Assembly: GCA_964423745.1 (NCBI GenBank)
Contig: CAYRGG010000117.1
Location: forward strand, 1-6,961
DNA: 6,961 nucleotides
Origin: CAYRGG01 sp964423745
Lineage (GTDB): Bacteria; Pseudomonadota; Gammaproteobacteria; Competibacterales; Competibacteraceae
Direction of reading: 5' to 3'
In this document: positions 1 through 6,236 of the stretch, in pieces
How the letters are laid out: each line of letters opens with the position of its first letter
Position numbering within the stretch: position 1 is the stretch's first letter
Position numbers and translations under genes: made by a program
The notes under the pieces: model-generated
Databases searched by the model: none
Told to the model about the DNA's origin: nothing
What the model saw: the letters and a program-made list of their open reading frames with translations, nothing else

Positions 1-208
1 GGTACGTTCAGAGGTGATGTTTGCGGTCTATGATGGGTTTAAAAAAGCCAATATAGAGATTCCCTATCCTCAACAAAATCTTCATATTCAAGATTGGCCT
101 GAGCAGGCGGCTCGGATGCGTGCTTTGGACGCCTCCAAACTAGACCAGTTATCTCTGGCTAAGAGGACAACAAATACCTCTTTGCCTAAAGAAGCTTCAA
201 AAAAATAA
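1..208 (+). CDS. MscS-family mechanosensitive ion channel, C-terminal fragment
   Basis: This is the 3' end of a gene that begins before the window. The open frame starts at base 2 and reads VRSEVMFAVYDGFKKANIEI followed by PYPQQNLHIQ. It closely resembles the conserved end of the cytoplasmic vestibule of small-conductance mechanosensitive channels, where the motif is roughly R-S-E-[LV]-x-F-[AS]-[IV]-[YF], then G-I-E-I-P-[YF]-P-Q-x-x-[LV]-H. Such channels sit in the inner membrane and release solutes on hypo-osmotic shock. About 30 residues follow the HIQ motif; they are Lys/Ser-rich and probably a disordered tail, and the frame stops with TAA at 206-208. The GTG at 14 and ATG at 17 lie inside the conserved motif and are not starts. 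The gene converges on the leftward genes and shows no link to the kinase system. The membrane part is unseen, so the subfamily cannot be given. Confidence 0.85.
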   Translation, partial: VRSEVMFAVYDGFKKANIEIPYPQQNLHIQDWPEQAARMRALDASKLDQLSLAKRTTNTSLPKEASKK

Positions 209-236
209 AAAACACACGGAGCGCGTACTCCGTGTG
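199..236 (-). terminator. Intrinsic terminator of the leftward small-protein genes
   Basis: A perfect 9-bp inverted repeat, CACACGGAG (213-221) and CTCCGTGTG (228-236), encloses a 6-base loop. Read leftward, the stem is followed directly by a long T-rich run, the complement of the A-rich stretch 199-212. This is the standard form of a rho-independent terminator. It lies 27 bp past the stop codon of the second small acidic gene. On the + strand the stem is followed by CTTGGATTGG with no U-tract, so it should end the leftward transcript much better than the MscS transcript. It may nonetheless serve both convergent units. Confidence 0.82.
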
Positions 237-263
237 CTTGGATTGGTCTAAAGCTCGAAGCCT

Positions 264-515
264 TTAACCGATGTGGATACTGGTGTTGGCTTCAATATTG
301 TCATCGCCACCGTCGCCGGCGATACCTTGGTTGGCCTGGTCTAGGGCCTGACGGGTTGCTTGATCGGCCACCGAGTCGGCGAAGCTGTCACCGCTTTGGC
401 CATCTAAAAACGCATTGCCGCTGGCGCTGGCTGAGGTGATGTCGCCAAGATTACCGCTTTCTTGAGCACCGGCATTGGCCTGCAGAACCTCACCACCACT
501 TTTGTTAACTGCCAT
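264..515 (-). CDS. Small acidic Gly/Asp/Asn-rich protein, paralogue B (unknown function)
   Basis: I do not recognise this 83-residue protein. It has no signal peptide, membrane segment, cysteine or tryptophan. It is strongly acidic: 12 Asp/Glu against 2 Lys/Arg. It is rich in Gly, Ala, Ser, Asn, Asp and Gln, which suggests disorder or a repetitive fold. It aligns without gaps to the neighbouring protein at 550-798, with 49 of 82 positions identical. The strongest shared blocks are LQANAG (11-16), SASGNAFL (30-37), SGDS (41-44), LDQAN (58-62), GDGG (67-70) and ANTSI (76-80). The ATG at 515-513 has a good ribosome site, AAGGAG at 530-525 with 9 nt spacing. It lies 34 bp downstream of its paralogue on the same strand and is followed by an intrinsic terminator, so the pair is almost certainly co-transcribed. 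The conserved pattern and codon-aligned divergence argue for a real gene. Possible roles include a secreted or structural small protein or a partner of the nearby ATPase, but nothing in the sequence decides between them. Confidence 0.78.
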   Translation of the reverse strand: MAVNKSGGEVLQANAGAQESGNLGDITSASASGNAFLDGQSGDSFADSVADQATRQALDQANQGIAGDGGDDNIEANTSIHIG

Positions 516-549
516 ATCGTAATTCTCCTTAATGGGTTATCGTGGTTAA

Positions 550-798
550 TTAGACATCGATACTGGTATTCGCATCGGTGTTGTCGTAACCGCCGTCGCC
601 ACCCGTACCTTTATTAGCCTGATCTAGATATTGATCCACATTCTGATCCAAGTGGCTATCGGAGTAGCTGTCACCGCTTGTGCCGTGCAAAAAGGCATTG
701 CCACTGGCGCTAACGGTAGTGACATCAGCCATGTTTTCAGCCCCTTGATGACCGGCATTGGCTTGTAGAGCGTCACCACCACGTTTTGAAATTGACAT
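550..798 (-). CDS. Small acidic Gly/Asp/Asn-rich protein, paralogue A (unknown function)
   Basis: This 82-residue protein starts MSISKRGGDALQANAG and is the tandem paralogue of the protein at 264-515. I chose the ATG at 798-796 for two reasons: GGAGGT at 811-806 lies 7 nt upstream, and the alignment with the paralogue begins exactly there. The frame stays open back to 921, but those 41 extra residues have no counterpart in the paralogue and no comparable ribosome site. The protein is acidic (12 Asp/Glu, 3 Lys/Arg), has no Cys or Trp, and shows no signal peptide or membrane segment. Its C-terminal third, LDQANKGTGGDGGYDN then ANTSI, keeps the same Gly/Asp motif as its sister. The Asp-Gly richness recalls calcium-binding repeats, but the regular nonapeptide of RTX proteins is absent, so I do not assign that function. 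It is the first gene after a 206-bp leader carrying GTTTC repeats, downstream of the ATPase gene on the same strand. Confidence 0.78.
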   Translation of the reverse strand: MSISKRGGDALQANAGHQGAENMADVTTVSASGNAFLHGTSGDSYSDSHLDQNVDQYLDQANKGTGGDGGYDNTDANTSIDV

Positions 799-881
799 AG
801 TTTTTACCTCCAAGATCATTGTTGTATGTGTTAAACCGTTGCAAAAAATCTCAACGGCAGGGATGATGATAGGAGGCTGTG

Positions 882-988
882 GTTTCAGCTTTATGTCATT
901 CCTTAAGTTTCTGTGTTTCAAGTGTTTCTAATGTTTCAGGGGGATTGCAAGTACAAGAATCTGTTAGCTTCATACGTTCAAGAGTTTC
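882..988 (-). repeat. Cluster of GTTTC direct repeats upstream of the small-protein genes
   Basis: Six copies of GTTTC lie in the same orientation within 107 bp, at 882, 907, 915, 924, 933 and 984. Three of them, TGTTTC at 914, 923 and 932, are spaced exactly 9 bp apart. Read toward the small genes, the unit is GAAACA in a context such as TTGAAACAC. The cluster occupies the leader between the ATPase stop (1005) and the start of the first small gene (798). A short iterated site of this kind could be an operator for a cooperatively binding regulator. The 9-bp period is not a full helical turn, however, and simple-sequence drift is an alternative. I could not identify a convincing sigma70 promoter here. 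Confidence 0.45.
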
Positions 989-1004
989 AACCCAAGCTAT
1001 TTGC

Positions 1005-1871
1005 CTAGAGCGTTTGCCGACCTACCCAATCCCGGGCGAATTGCCAGGCTACCCGGCCACTGCGAGAACCTCGCTGAAGCGCCCACTGTAAGGCTTGTCT
1101 GCGAATCGATTCGTCCCAATCGCCTCTCTGCCCAAGCTGATCCAGCCAATAACGAACAATGGCCAAATAGTCATCTTGACTGAAAGGGTAAAATGCTAGC
1201 CAGAGACCAAAACGTTCCGAAAGGGATATTTTTTCCTCCACCGCCTCGTTCTGATGCAATTCCCCATCGACCATATGCGCCCCTTGGTTTTCCGCCATGG
1301 TTTCAGGGAGTAGGTGACGTCGATTAGAGGTCACGCATAACATGACGTTTTCGGGGGCTGCGCTTACAGAGCCATCCAAGACCGCTTTAAGCGCTTTATA
1401 ACCGGGTTCGTTGGCTTCAAAGGACAAATCATCGCAGAACAATAAAAATTTTTCTGGACGTTCGTAGAGAGGTTCCACAATATCTGGCAGATCAAAAAGA
1501 TCGTGTTTGTCCACCTCGATGAGTCGCAGTCCGTGTTGCGCATACACGTTGAGCAGCGCTTTAATTAAAGAGGATTTGCCCGTGCCTCGAGCTCCCCATA
1601 GCAAGATATGATTGTAAGGTTTACCGGCTAGAAATTGTTTGGTATTACGTTCTAGTTCAGCCTTTTGCCGATGGATCTGCCGCAGGTCTTCGAGCCGCAG
1701 ACGATGAGGATGACGCACAGGTTGCAAATAGCCGCGCTGCAATTGTTTACGCCAGCGAAAGGCAATGCTGCTTTCCCAAGCAGTATTAGCAGGTGGTGCA
1801 TTGGGAAGCAAGTTTTCAAAGCGGTTGAGCAATTGTTCGATTCTATCCAGATAAGGGTTAAAGTCAGTCAT
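1005..1871 (-). CDS. DUF815-family AAA+ ATPase
   Basis: This 288-residue protein is a full-length P-loop ATPase of the DUF815 type. The N-terminal region (1-80) contains the family's usual LEDLRQIHRQKAELERNTKQ segment. It is followed by a Walker A motif GARGTGKSS (93-101), a Walker B LLFCDD (143-148), a sensor-1-like TSNRR (181-185), a VEEKISLSERFGLWLAF block (211-227) and an Arg near the C-terminus (GSRSGRV, 268-274) that could serve as sensor 2. The family is cytosolic and widely distributed, but its substrate is not established. The start is the only in-frame ATG at this end. No Shine-Dalgarno sequence is visible before it, and the AGGAGG at 1883-1888 is on the opposite strand. The gene is divergent from the kinase operon, and 206 bp separate its stop from the first small acidic gene. 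A functional link to the kinase is inference from position only, because DUF815 genes occur in many unrelated contexts. Confidence 0.93.
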   Translation of the reverse strand: MTDFNPYLDRIEQLLNRFENLLPNAPPANTAWESSIAFRWRKQLQRGYLQPVRHPHRLRLEDLRQIHRQKAELERNTKQFLAGKPYNHILLWGARGTGKSSLIKALLNVYAQHGLRLIEVDKHDLFDLPDIVEPLYERPEKFLLFCDDLSFEANEPGYKALKAVLDGSVSAAPENVMLCVTSNRRHLLPETMAENQGAHMVDGELHQNEAVEEKISLSERFGLWLAFYPFSQDDYLAIVRYWLDQLGQRGDWDESIRRQALQWALQRGSRSGRVAWQFARDWVGRQTL

Positions 1872-1996
1872 GGGGTATCAAAAGGAGGATCAAGGAAATA
1901 TTTGCCACAGAAATAGGTTACCGTAGACATAATAGTATTTTTTATCGGAAATTTGGCAGTTATTTTGCATACTCAACTTCAATGTTAAGAAAAGTT

Positions 1997-2156
1997 AATT
2001 TGGTCATAAATAATAACTATGTGAAATAGATTATTTTTTTGGCTGCTGTTTTGAATGCCATTGCTGACCAAATTTAAAATGATTGACCAAATTGGTTATA
2101 ACCTGACGCCTGCCGATGGATATCTTGGTCAGGCATTTATTGACCCAAACAGGTCA
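1997..2156. promoter_or_regulatory. Putative operator array: six TGACC half-sites, three as TGACCAAATT
   Basis: The 10-mer TGACCAAATT occurs exactly at 2065-2074 and at 2084-2093, 19 bp apart. Its exact reverse complement AATTTGGTCA is at 1997-2006. Further half-sites are TTGGTCA at 2125-2131, TGACCCAA at 2141-2148 and AGGTCA at 2151-2156. The pair at 2125-2131 and 2141-2148 forms an imperfect inverted repeat. Three exact copies of a 10-mer in about 100 bp of intergenic DNA are not expected by chance, so a DNA-binding regulator is a reasonable inference. I do not recognise the site as that of a named regulator, and no regulator gene lies in the window. Confidence 0.55.
2051..2080 (+). promoter_or_regulatory. 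Candidate sigma70-type promoter for the kinase operon
   Basis: A -35-like TTGAAT (2051-2056) is followed after 18 bp by a -10-like TAAAAT (2075-2080), which matches TATAAT at five of six positions. It would give a leader of about 155 nt before the kinase start. One TGACCAAATT box (2065-2074) fills the spacer and the next (2084-2093) falls at the expected transcription start, an arrangement that fits repression. A perfect TTGACA at 2177-2182 has no good -10 at the right distance and is less likely. Confidence 0.3.
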
Positions 2157-2242
2157 GGATTGATGGCTACTGTTTGTTGACATGACGCCATTAATTGTGT
2201 GGATTGTTTGGTTTAGGAGAGGCTGGGACGCGTGCCATTGTT

Positions 2243-4774
2243 ATGACTGAGGAAACGAATGCACTCCGGGGCGGCTATCAATTACATGAATATTGTATTG
2301 AGTCTGTGCTTGGTACAGGTGGTTTTGGGATTACCTATAAAGCTAGAGATACCCATTTAGAAACATGGGTCGCCATCAAAGAATATTTTCCTGTCGAGTG
2401 GTCCTATCGAACCAGCAATGGTGTGAATGTCGGTTCCAATGCACAGGGCCAAGCCCAATTACCTGAGGTAAACACGTCAGGTTATGATTGGGGCTTAGAC
2501 CGTTTTCTCGAAGAAGCCCGCGTCCTCGCCCGGGTCCAGCACCCCTATGTAGTACGTGTCCGACGCTACTTTCGGGCCAATGGCACCGCCTATATCGTCA
2601 TGGATTACGAGGAGGGCGAGCCGTTAAGTGCAATGTTGAAGCGGGAACGGGTGCTTGCCGAGGACGATTTGCGGGGTATGCTGGAGGAAGTGCTGCCTGC
2701 CTTAGAGGCGGTGCATCGAGAAGGTTATTTGCATCGGGATATTAAACCCAGCAATCTGTATATTCGTTCTCGAGATGGCTGCGTCATGCTGATTGATTTT
2801 GGCGCTGCTCGGCAGTCCCTGAATCAGCGTAGCAAAAGCATTACCGGTTTGGTAACGCCAGGTTATTCACCACCAGAACAATATTTGACCCGTAGTGATC
2901 GCTATGGTCCATGGACGGATATCTATGCGTTAGGCGCTGTATTATACCGTTGCGTCACTGGAACTCCCCCTACAGAAGCGCCTGATCGGCAAATGTGGGA
3001 TACCCTAGAATCTGCCGTCAAGGCAGGCAGTGACCGTTATGGTAAAGACTTGCTGGAAACCATCGATCGGGCATTGGCCATGGCGCCTAAAGAACGTTTC
3101 CAAAGCGTCGCGGAAATGCGCGATGTGTTGACCCAATCTGCCTCGAGCGCCGCGTCGGCTGAACAAAAAGGATCACTTGCAAGGCCATCCCAGCAAGTTC
3201 CTGCGCAGCCTATGGCGCCCTTGGAAATTGTCGATAGCGAAAGACCCCTTTCAGAACCGATACCGAGTCGCAAAGTAGATTCCTCCAATGAACCGTCGTC
3301 TGATCTGTCGTCGGCGGGATTTCAGTCGGTTCCGTTACTACAATCGTTGCGCTCAAAACCTGGCCACCGTCATAAAAAATCCCAAGAGACTGCTAGCGAA
3401 TTTGTATCGGTACCTTTGGGTAAACCCCAGTCCGGTCCAATCCAAGCCTCTCATGAAGGGGGTACTAAGCAACCCCTTGACAAGGAATCTTCTGTATCGG
3501 TCATTGTTCTAGAATCTCCAGCATCCTCAATAGGCGATCCCTGGTCTGAAAAACCGCCAGCGTCTGAACGTTCTTCCCGAGCGATAGGTCGACATAAGGC
3601 TAAAAAAACACGTCTTCGTCCAGAAACCCTGCGCAATATTTATTTATCCTTGGTGCTGTTTGGATTATTGGGCATTCTCGGCACGTTAGTCCTCAATATC
3701 TATTACGAATATTGGCTTAGCTTCGATATAGCGCGTCAGCAGCAACTTGACCAGCAAGCGGAAAGAAACCGCCAAACTGCGCAGCAACAAACCCACCAAG
3801 CCCAGCAAGAAACCCAGCGTCGGCAATTTGCAAAATACTTAAGTTCAGCCCGTAAAGCGATGGCGGAACAGGCATGGGATGTGGCGCAAAAACACCTTCG
3901 CGAGGCCGAGTCCTTAAAAATCAACAAACGCAAGGTCGCGGGTGCCCGCAAAGAATTGGCTGACTTACGTCGGCAAGTCATGCCTTTACAATTCTTGGAA
4001 GAACCTTTTATCGATATGAAACTGGTGGATTTAAAAGGAGAGTGTTTTTCTATCGGTAGTCCTGACTCCCAAACCGAGCGTTATTTTAATGAAAAACCAA
4101 AGCGGGTTTGTGTAGAAGACTTTTCCATCAGTCAGTACGAAATAACCAATGCTCAGTATCGGCAATTTAAGGCGGATCACGATAGCGGTTCCTATGTCAA
4201 TAACGCTAACCAATCGTTTACTTTAAATAGCGATCAACAACCTGCTGTCGAAGTCAGTTGGCAAGATGCAGTGGCATTTGCCGATTGGTTGTCTGAGCGC
4301 ACCGGCAAGCGTTACCGACTTCCCACAGAAGCGGAATGGGAGTATGCCGCTCGAGCTAAGACAACAGCGCCTCGCTACTGGGGGAATGCCTCGATAGAAG
4401 CCTGTACCTATGCCAATGTTACAGACCAAACGGCCCAATCAAACTGGGGTGCAGAAACTATCCATGACTGCGAAGACGGTTATGCGGTAACCGCGCCAGT
4501 GGGTTCTCTTGTGCCGAATAAGTATCAGCTTTATGACATGCTGGGTAATGTGTCGGAATGGACATGCTCTAAGTATCAAAGTGACTACGATCGCGAAGCG
4601 ACCGAATGCACAGAGCAAAATGCTGCGACCGAAAGACGTACTGTACGGGGTGGTTCTTGGGACGATATACCGCGGATGGTGCGGGTAAGCGATCGAGATG
4701 GCCGCCATCCAGGGTTACGGGAAAATGATTTGGGTTTCCGGTTGGTATTAGATACCTCATCGGAAGGTTCCTAG
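2243..4774 (+). CDS. Transmembrane Ser/Thr protein kinase with C-terminal FGE/sulfatase-modifying-factor-like domain
   Basis: This is an 843-residue protein. The kinase domain (about 12-298) has a glycine loop GTGGFG (24-29), catalytic Lys46 in VAIK, an alpha-C Glu at 90 or 91, HRDIKPSN (164-171, base Asp165), DFG (185-187) and an SPPEQY activation-segment end (209-214), so it should be active. A Ser/Pro-rich linker (about 300-455) ends in a basic stretch. It is followed by one membrane helix (about 466-488), a Gln/Arg-rich coiled coil (about 495-580) and an FGE-sulfatase/SUMF1-like domain (about 585-838) with YRLPTEAEWEYAAR, LGNVSEW and VRGGSW. The basic flank predicts kinase inside and FGE-like domain outside. 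The two active-site cysteines of true FGE after GGSx are missing (Asp808 and Val813 align there), so the domain probably binds a ligand or partner. I chose ATG 2243 because it leaves the usual short lead before GYQLHEY; an upstream TTG at 2195 is possible. Ribosome-site support is weak, since AGGAGAGG at 2215-2222 lies 20 nt away. The next gene starts 1 nt after the stop. Confidence 0.93.
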   Translation: MTEETNALRGGYQLHEYCIESVLGTGGFGITYKARDTHLETWVAIKEYFPVEWSYRTSNGVNVGSNAQGQAQLPEVNTSGYDWGLDRFLEEARVLARVQHPYVVRVRRYFRANGTAYIVMDYEEGEPLSAMLKRERVLAEDDLRGMLEEVLPALEAVHREGYLHRDIKPSNLYIRSRDGCVMLIDFGAARQSLNQRSKSITGLVTPGYSPPEQYLTRSDRYGPWTDIYALGAVLYRCVTGTPPTEAPDRQMWDTLESAVKAGSDRYGKDLLETIDRALAMAPKERFQSVAEMRDVLTQSASSAASAEQKGSLARPSQQVPAQPMAPLEIVDSERPLSEPIPSRKVDSSNEPSSDLSSAGFQSVPLLQSLRSKPGHRHKKSQETASEFVSVPLGKPQSGPIQASHEGGTKQPLDKESSVSVIVLESPASSIGDPWSEKPPASERSSRAIGRHKAKKTRLRPETLRNIYLSLVLFGLLGILGTLVLNIYYEYWLSFDIARQQQLDQQAERNRQTAQQQTHQAQQETQRRQFAKYLSSARKAMAEQAWDVAQKHLREAESLKINKRKVAGARKELADLRRQVMPLQFLEEPFIDMKLVDLKGECFSIGSPDSQTERYFNEKPKRVCVEDFSISQYEITNAQYRQFKADHDSGSYVNNANQSFTLNSDQQPAVEVSWQDAVAFADWLSERTGKRYRLPTEAEWEYAARAKTTAPRYWGNASIEACTYANVTDQTAQSNWGAETIHDCEDGYAVTAPVGSLVPNKYQLYDMLGNVSEWTCSKYQSDYDREATECTEQNAATERRTVRGGSWDDIPRMVRVSDRDGRHPGLRENDLGFRLVLDTSSEGS

Positions 4775-4775
4775 C

Positions 4776-6236
4776 ATGATAGCTAAAATCAAACAAAGCC
4801 ATCATGAATGGTTATCCTTACACGCTTTATACAGGCAAAAGCGACGCTTTGCTGTGACGGATCTGTTCTGGATTTGCCACTGGCTGTTGCTGTTGTTTGC
4901 AATACCAACAACCGCTTTCTCTTGGTCAGCCACAGTAGACTGTGATTGGCAAGTGCCCACGCTGCAATGTGCTGTCCGACCTTTAGCACCTGTTCAGATT
5001 CAACGGGTAGAGCTGACCGTTGATTCACAAGCCAATAAACTTATGGCTGATTGGCAATCCTTTGCCGATGCGGGTAGAGAAAGCGCCATTCTATGGCTGG
5101 TGGATATCAGCGATCCAGCCCGTGCGGAAACAGTGAAACAACAGCAGCAATTGCTGCAATCTTGGTTACCCCAGTTTAGGCACGGGCATTATCGATTGGG
5201 ATTAGCGGCTTTTGCCGATAACCTGCGTACTCTGGCGCCTTTAAATAGTGAACCCGCTGTTCTGACAGAGGCTATAAAAGGTTTATCCGCCCAAGGTTAC
5301 AGTACGGCTTTTTATCAAAGCTTATTAAACAGCTTAGAGTTACTTAAATGGACTAAGGCAGACCGTAAATCCCTGTGGATTTTCTCCGATGGTATGGCGG
5401 AAGACACCGCTTATCGCCATGAGGATGTGGTGCTAGCGGCGCGAAAAGCCAATGTCACTATTATGGGTTTTGGTTATCCGGAGCGGAAAAGTCAACGGCC
5501 CCAACTACAGCGTCTGCAACGCTTGGCTGAGGATACGGGCGGTTATTTTGTAGCCGCTAACGAAGGTCAGCTGCCGCCAGATACCTTGTCGGATATCCTA
5601 GCCTTAGTTGATGGCGGTGGCGTACTGTCCCTAGACTTACCGGAGCTTTACGGTCTTCATCAGGTCACGCTGACCTTATGGGATAGCGCCGGGGACGCGT
5701 TTGCGAAAACTCTCACCCTTGAAGGTCCACCGCCGCCACCCATAAAGCCCGCACACTTAGTCACTGAAGTAGCAGAAAAGCCGTCTGTTCAGTTGGTTGC
5801 CACAGGATTGGCAGAACCAGCAGCAACAACGCCAACCATGGGTTGGTATTGGTTTTTGGCCGGCAGCGTTCTAGCAGCAGGGATGATACTATGGATTTGG
5901 GTGCTGCTCGGAAAAAAGCGAGTGTCAGCCCAGTCTGCTATGTTGGCTCGCTTTGAGAATCTATACTCGGGCCAAGAACTGGCGGTCTCTATAGCCTTTT
6001 GCCGCCTCGGCCGAGCACCTGATAATGACTTGTGTTTTAACAATGATTCTGTATCGGCCCATCATGCTGAGCTATATCGGCATCGTGACGGCGCCTTCTC
6101 TATCACTGATCTTAATTCCACAAATGGTGTGTGGATCAATGGTGAACGGGTAACAACCCAGGGCTTGGGCAACGGCGACGTGGTGGAAATAGGAGAAATA
6201 AGGCTGCGGTTTTGGGAGGTTCCCCAAAGTGATTAG
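4776..6236 (+). CDS. Membrane VWA-FHA protein (extracytoplasmic VWA, cytoplasmic FHA)
   Basis: This 486-residue protein has a basic N-terminus (QKRR, 21-24) followed by a hydrophobic segment (about 28-49) that serves as signal peptide or anchor. A von Willebrand factor A domain (about 103-280) has a metal-site core of Asp110-Ile-Ser112-Asp113, Thr177 and Asp205; the first motif is DxSxx, so the second Ser of canonical DxSxS is replaced. A beta-rich stretch and a Pro-rich linker (318-323) lead to a second membrane helix (about 356-379, then GKKR). The C-terminal FHA domain (about 400-482) keeps LGR (411-413), SxxH (427-430) and NSTNG (447-451), the phosphothreonine-binding residues. Topology follows the positive-inside rule, with VWA outside and FHA inside. 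Cys56 and Cys65 could form a disulfide. ATG 4776 has GGAAGG 8 nt upstream and lies 1 nt after the kinase stop, which indicates translational coupling. The FHA domain is a natural reader of kinase targets or of the kinase itself (inference). Confidence 0.92.
   Translation: MIAKIKQSHHEWLSLHALYRQKRRFAVTDLFWICHWLLLLFAIPTTAFSWSATVDCDWQVPTLQCAVRPLAPVQIQRVELTVDSQANKLMADWQSFADAGRESAILWLVDISDPARAETVKQQQQLLQSWLPQFRHGHYRLGLAAFADNLRTLAPLNSEPAVLTEAIKGLSAQGYSTAFYQSLLNSLELLKWTKADRKSLWIFSDGMAEDTAYRHEDVVLAARKANVTIMGFGYPERKSQRPQLQRLQRLAEDTGGYFVAANEGQLPPDTLSDILALVDGGGVLSLDLPELYGLHQVTLTLWDSAGDAFAKTLTLEGPPPPPIKPAHLVTEVAEKPSVQLVATGLAEPAATTPTMGWYWFLAGSVLAAGMILWIWVLLGKKRVSAQSAMLARFENLYSGQELAVSIAFCRLGRAPDNDLCFNNDSVSAHHAELYRHRDGAFSITDLNSTNGVWINGERVTTQGLGNGDVVEIGEIRLRFWEVPQSD
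6209..6230 (+). promoter_or_regulatory. Hairpin overlapping the ribosome site of the 43-residue ORF
   Basis: TTTGGG (6211-6216) and CCCAAA (6223-6228) can form a 6-bp stem with a 6-base loop, extendable by two G-U pairs. The Shine-Dalgarno sequence GGGAGGT (6214-6220) lies partly in the stem and partly in the loop, and the GTG start (6229) sits at its edge. The structure is inside the last codons of the VWA-FHA gene, so ribosomes finishing that gene would open it. This would couple the two translations. The thermodynamic stability was not computed. Confidence 0.35.

Larger units (their letters stand above)
1872..2242. promoter_or_regulatory. Divergent AT-rich intergenic control region
   Basis: These 371 bp hold no gene I can support. 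They separate the leftward ATPase gene from the rightward kinase gene and must carry start signals for both. The part from about 1910 to 2100 is clearly AT-rich, while the kinase-proximal part is more mixed. The region contains a set of TGACC-type repeats, a perfect palindrome GGTTATAACC (2094-2103) and an odd palindrome CCAAATTGG (2087-2095), listed or discussed separately. A + strand AAAGGAGG at 1881-1888 looks like a ribosome site but leads only to a four-codon frame. No convincing promoter for the leftward ATPase gene was found by eye. Confidence 0.7.

Noticed and set aside
550..798. RTX-type calcium-binding or RiPP precursor identity for the small acidic proteins
   Set aside because: The Gly/Asp richness is suggestive, but there is no regular nonapeptide repeat, no Cys/Ser/Thr-rich core after a double-Gly leader, and no modification or export gene in the window.
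799..921. In-frame N-terminal extension of the first small acidic protein back to 921
   Set aside because: The extra 41 residues have no match in the tandem paralogue. A strong GGAGGT site lies 7 nt before the internal ATG at 798, exactly where the paralogue alignment starts.
905..940. CRISPR-like array from the short GTTTC repeats
   Set aside because: The units are 5-7 bp with no spacer-sized intervals and no cas genes nearby; a regulatory or chance repeat fits better.
879..1183. Rightward open frames across the leader and the 3' end of the ATPase gene
   Set aside because: They lie antisense to the DUF815 gene and its leader, have no recognisable motif, and encode Pro/Arg/Leu-rich text typical of shadow frames.
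2094..2103. Palindrome GGTTATAACC as a stand-alone operator
   Set aside because: It is perfect but only 10 bp long and occurs once; chance is likely in AT-rich DNA, so it is only mentioned within the control region.
2177..2182. Perfect TTGACA as the -35 of the kinase promoter
   Set aside because: No acceptable -10 element occurs 16-18 bp downstream (the sequence there is around GTGGATT).
2488..2745. Alternative + strand frame inside the kinase domain
   Set aside because: It lies wholly within conserved kinase sequence in another frame and has an Arg/Pro/Gly-rich composition typical of a shadow frame.
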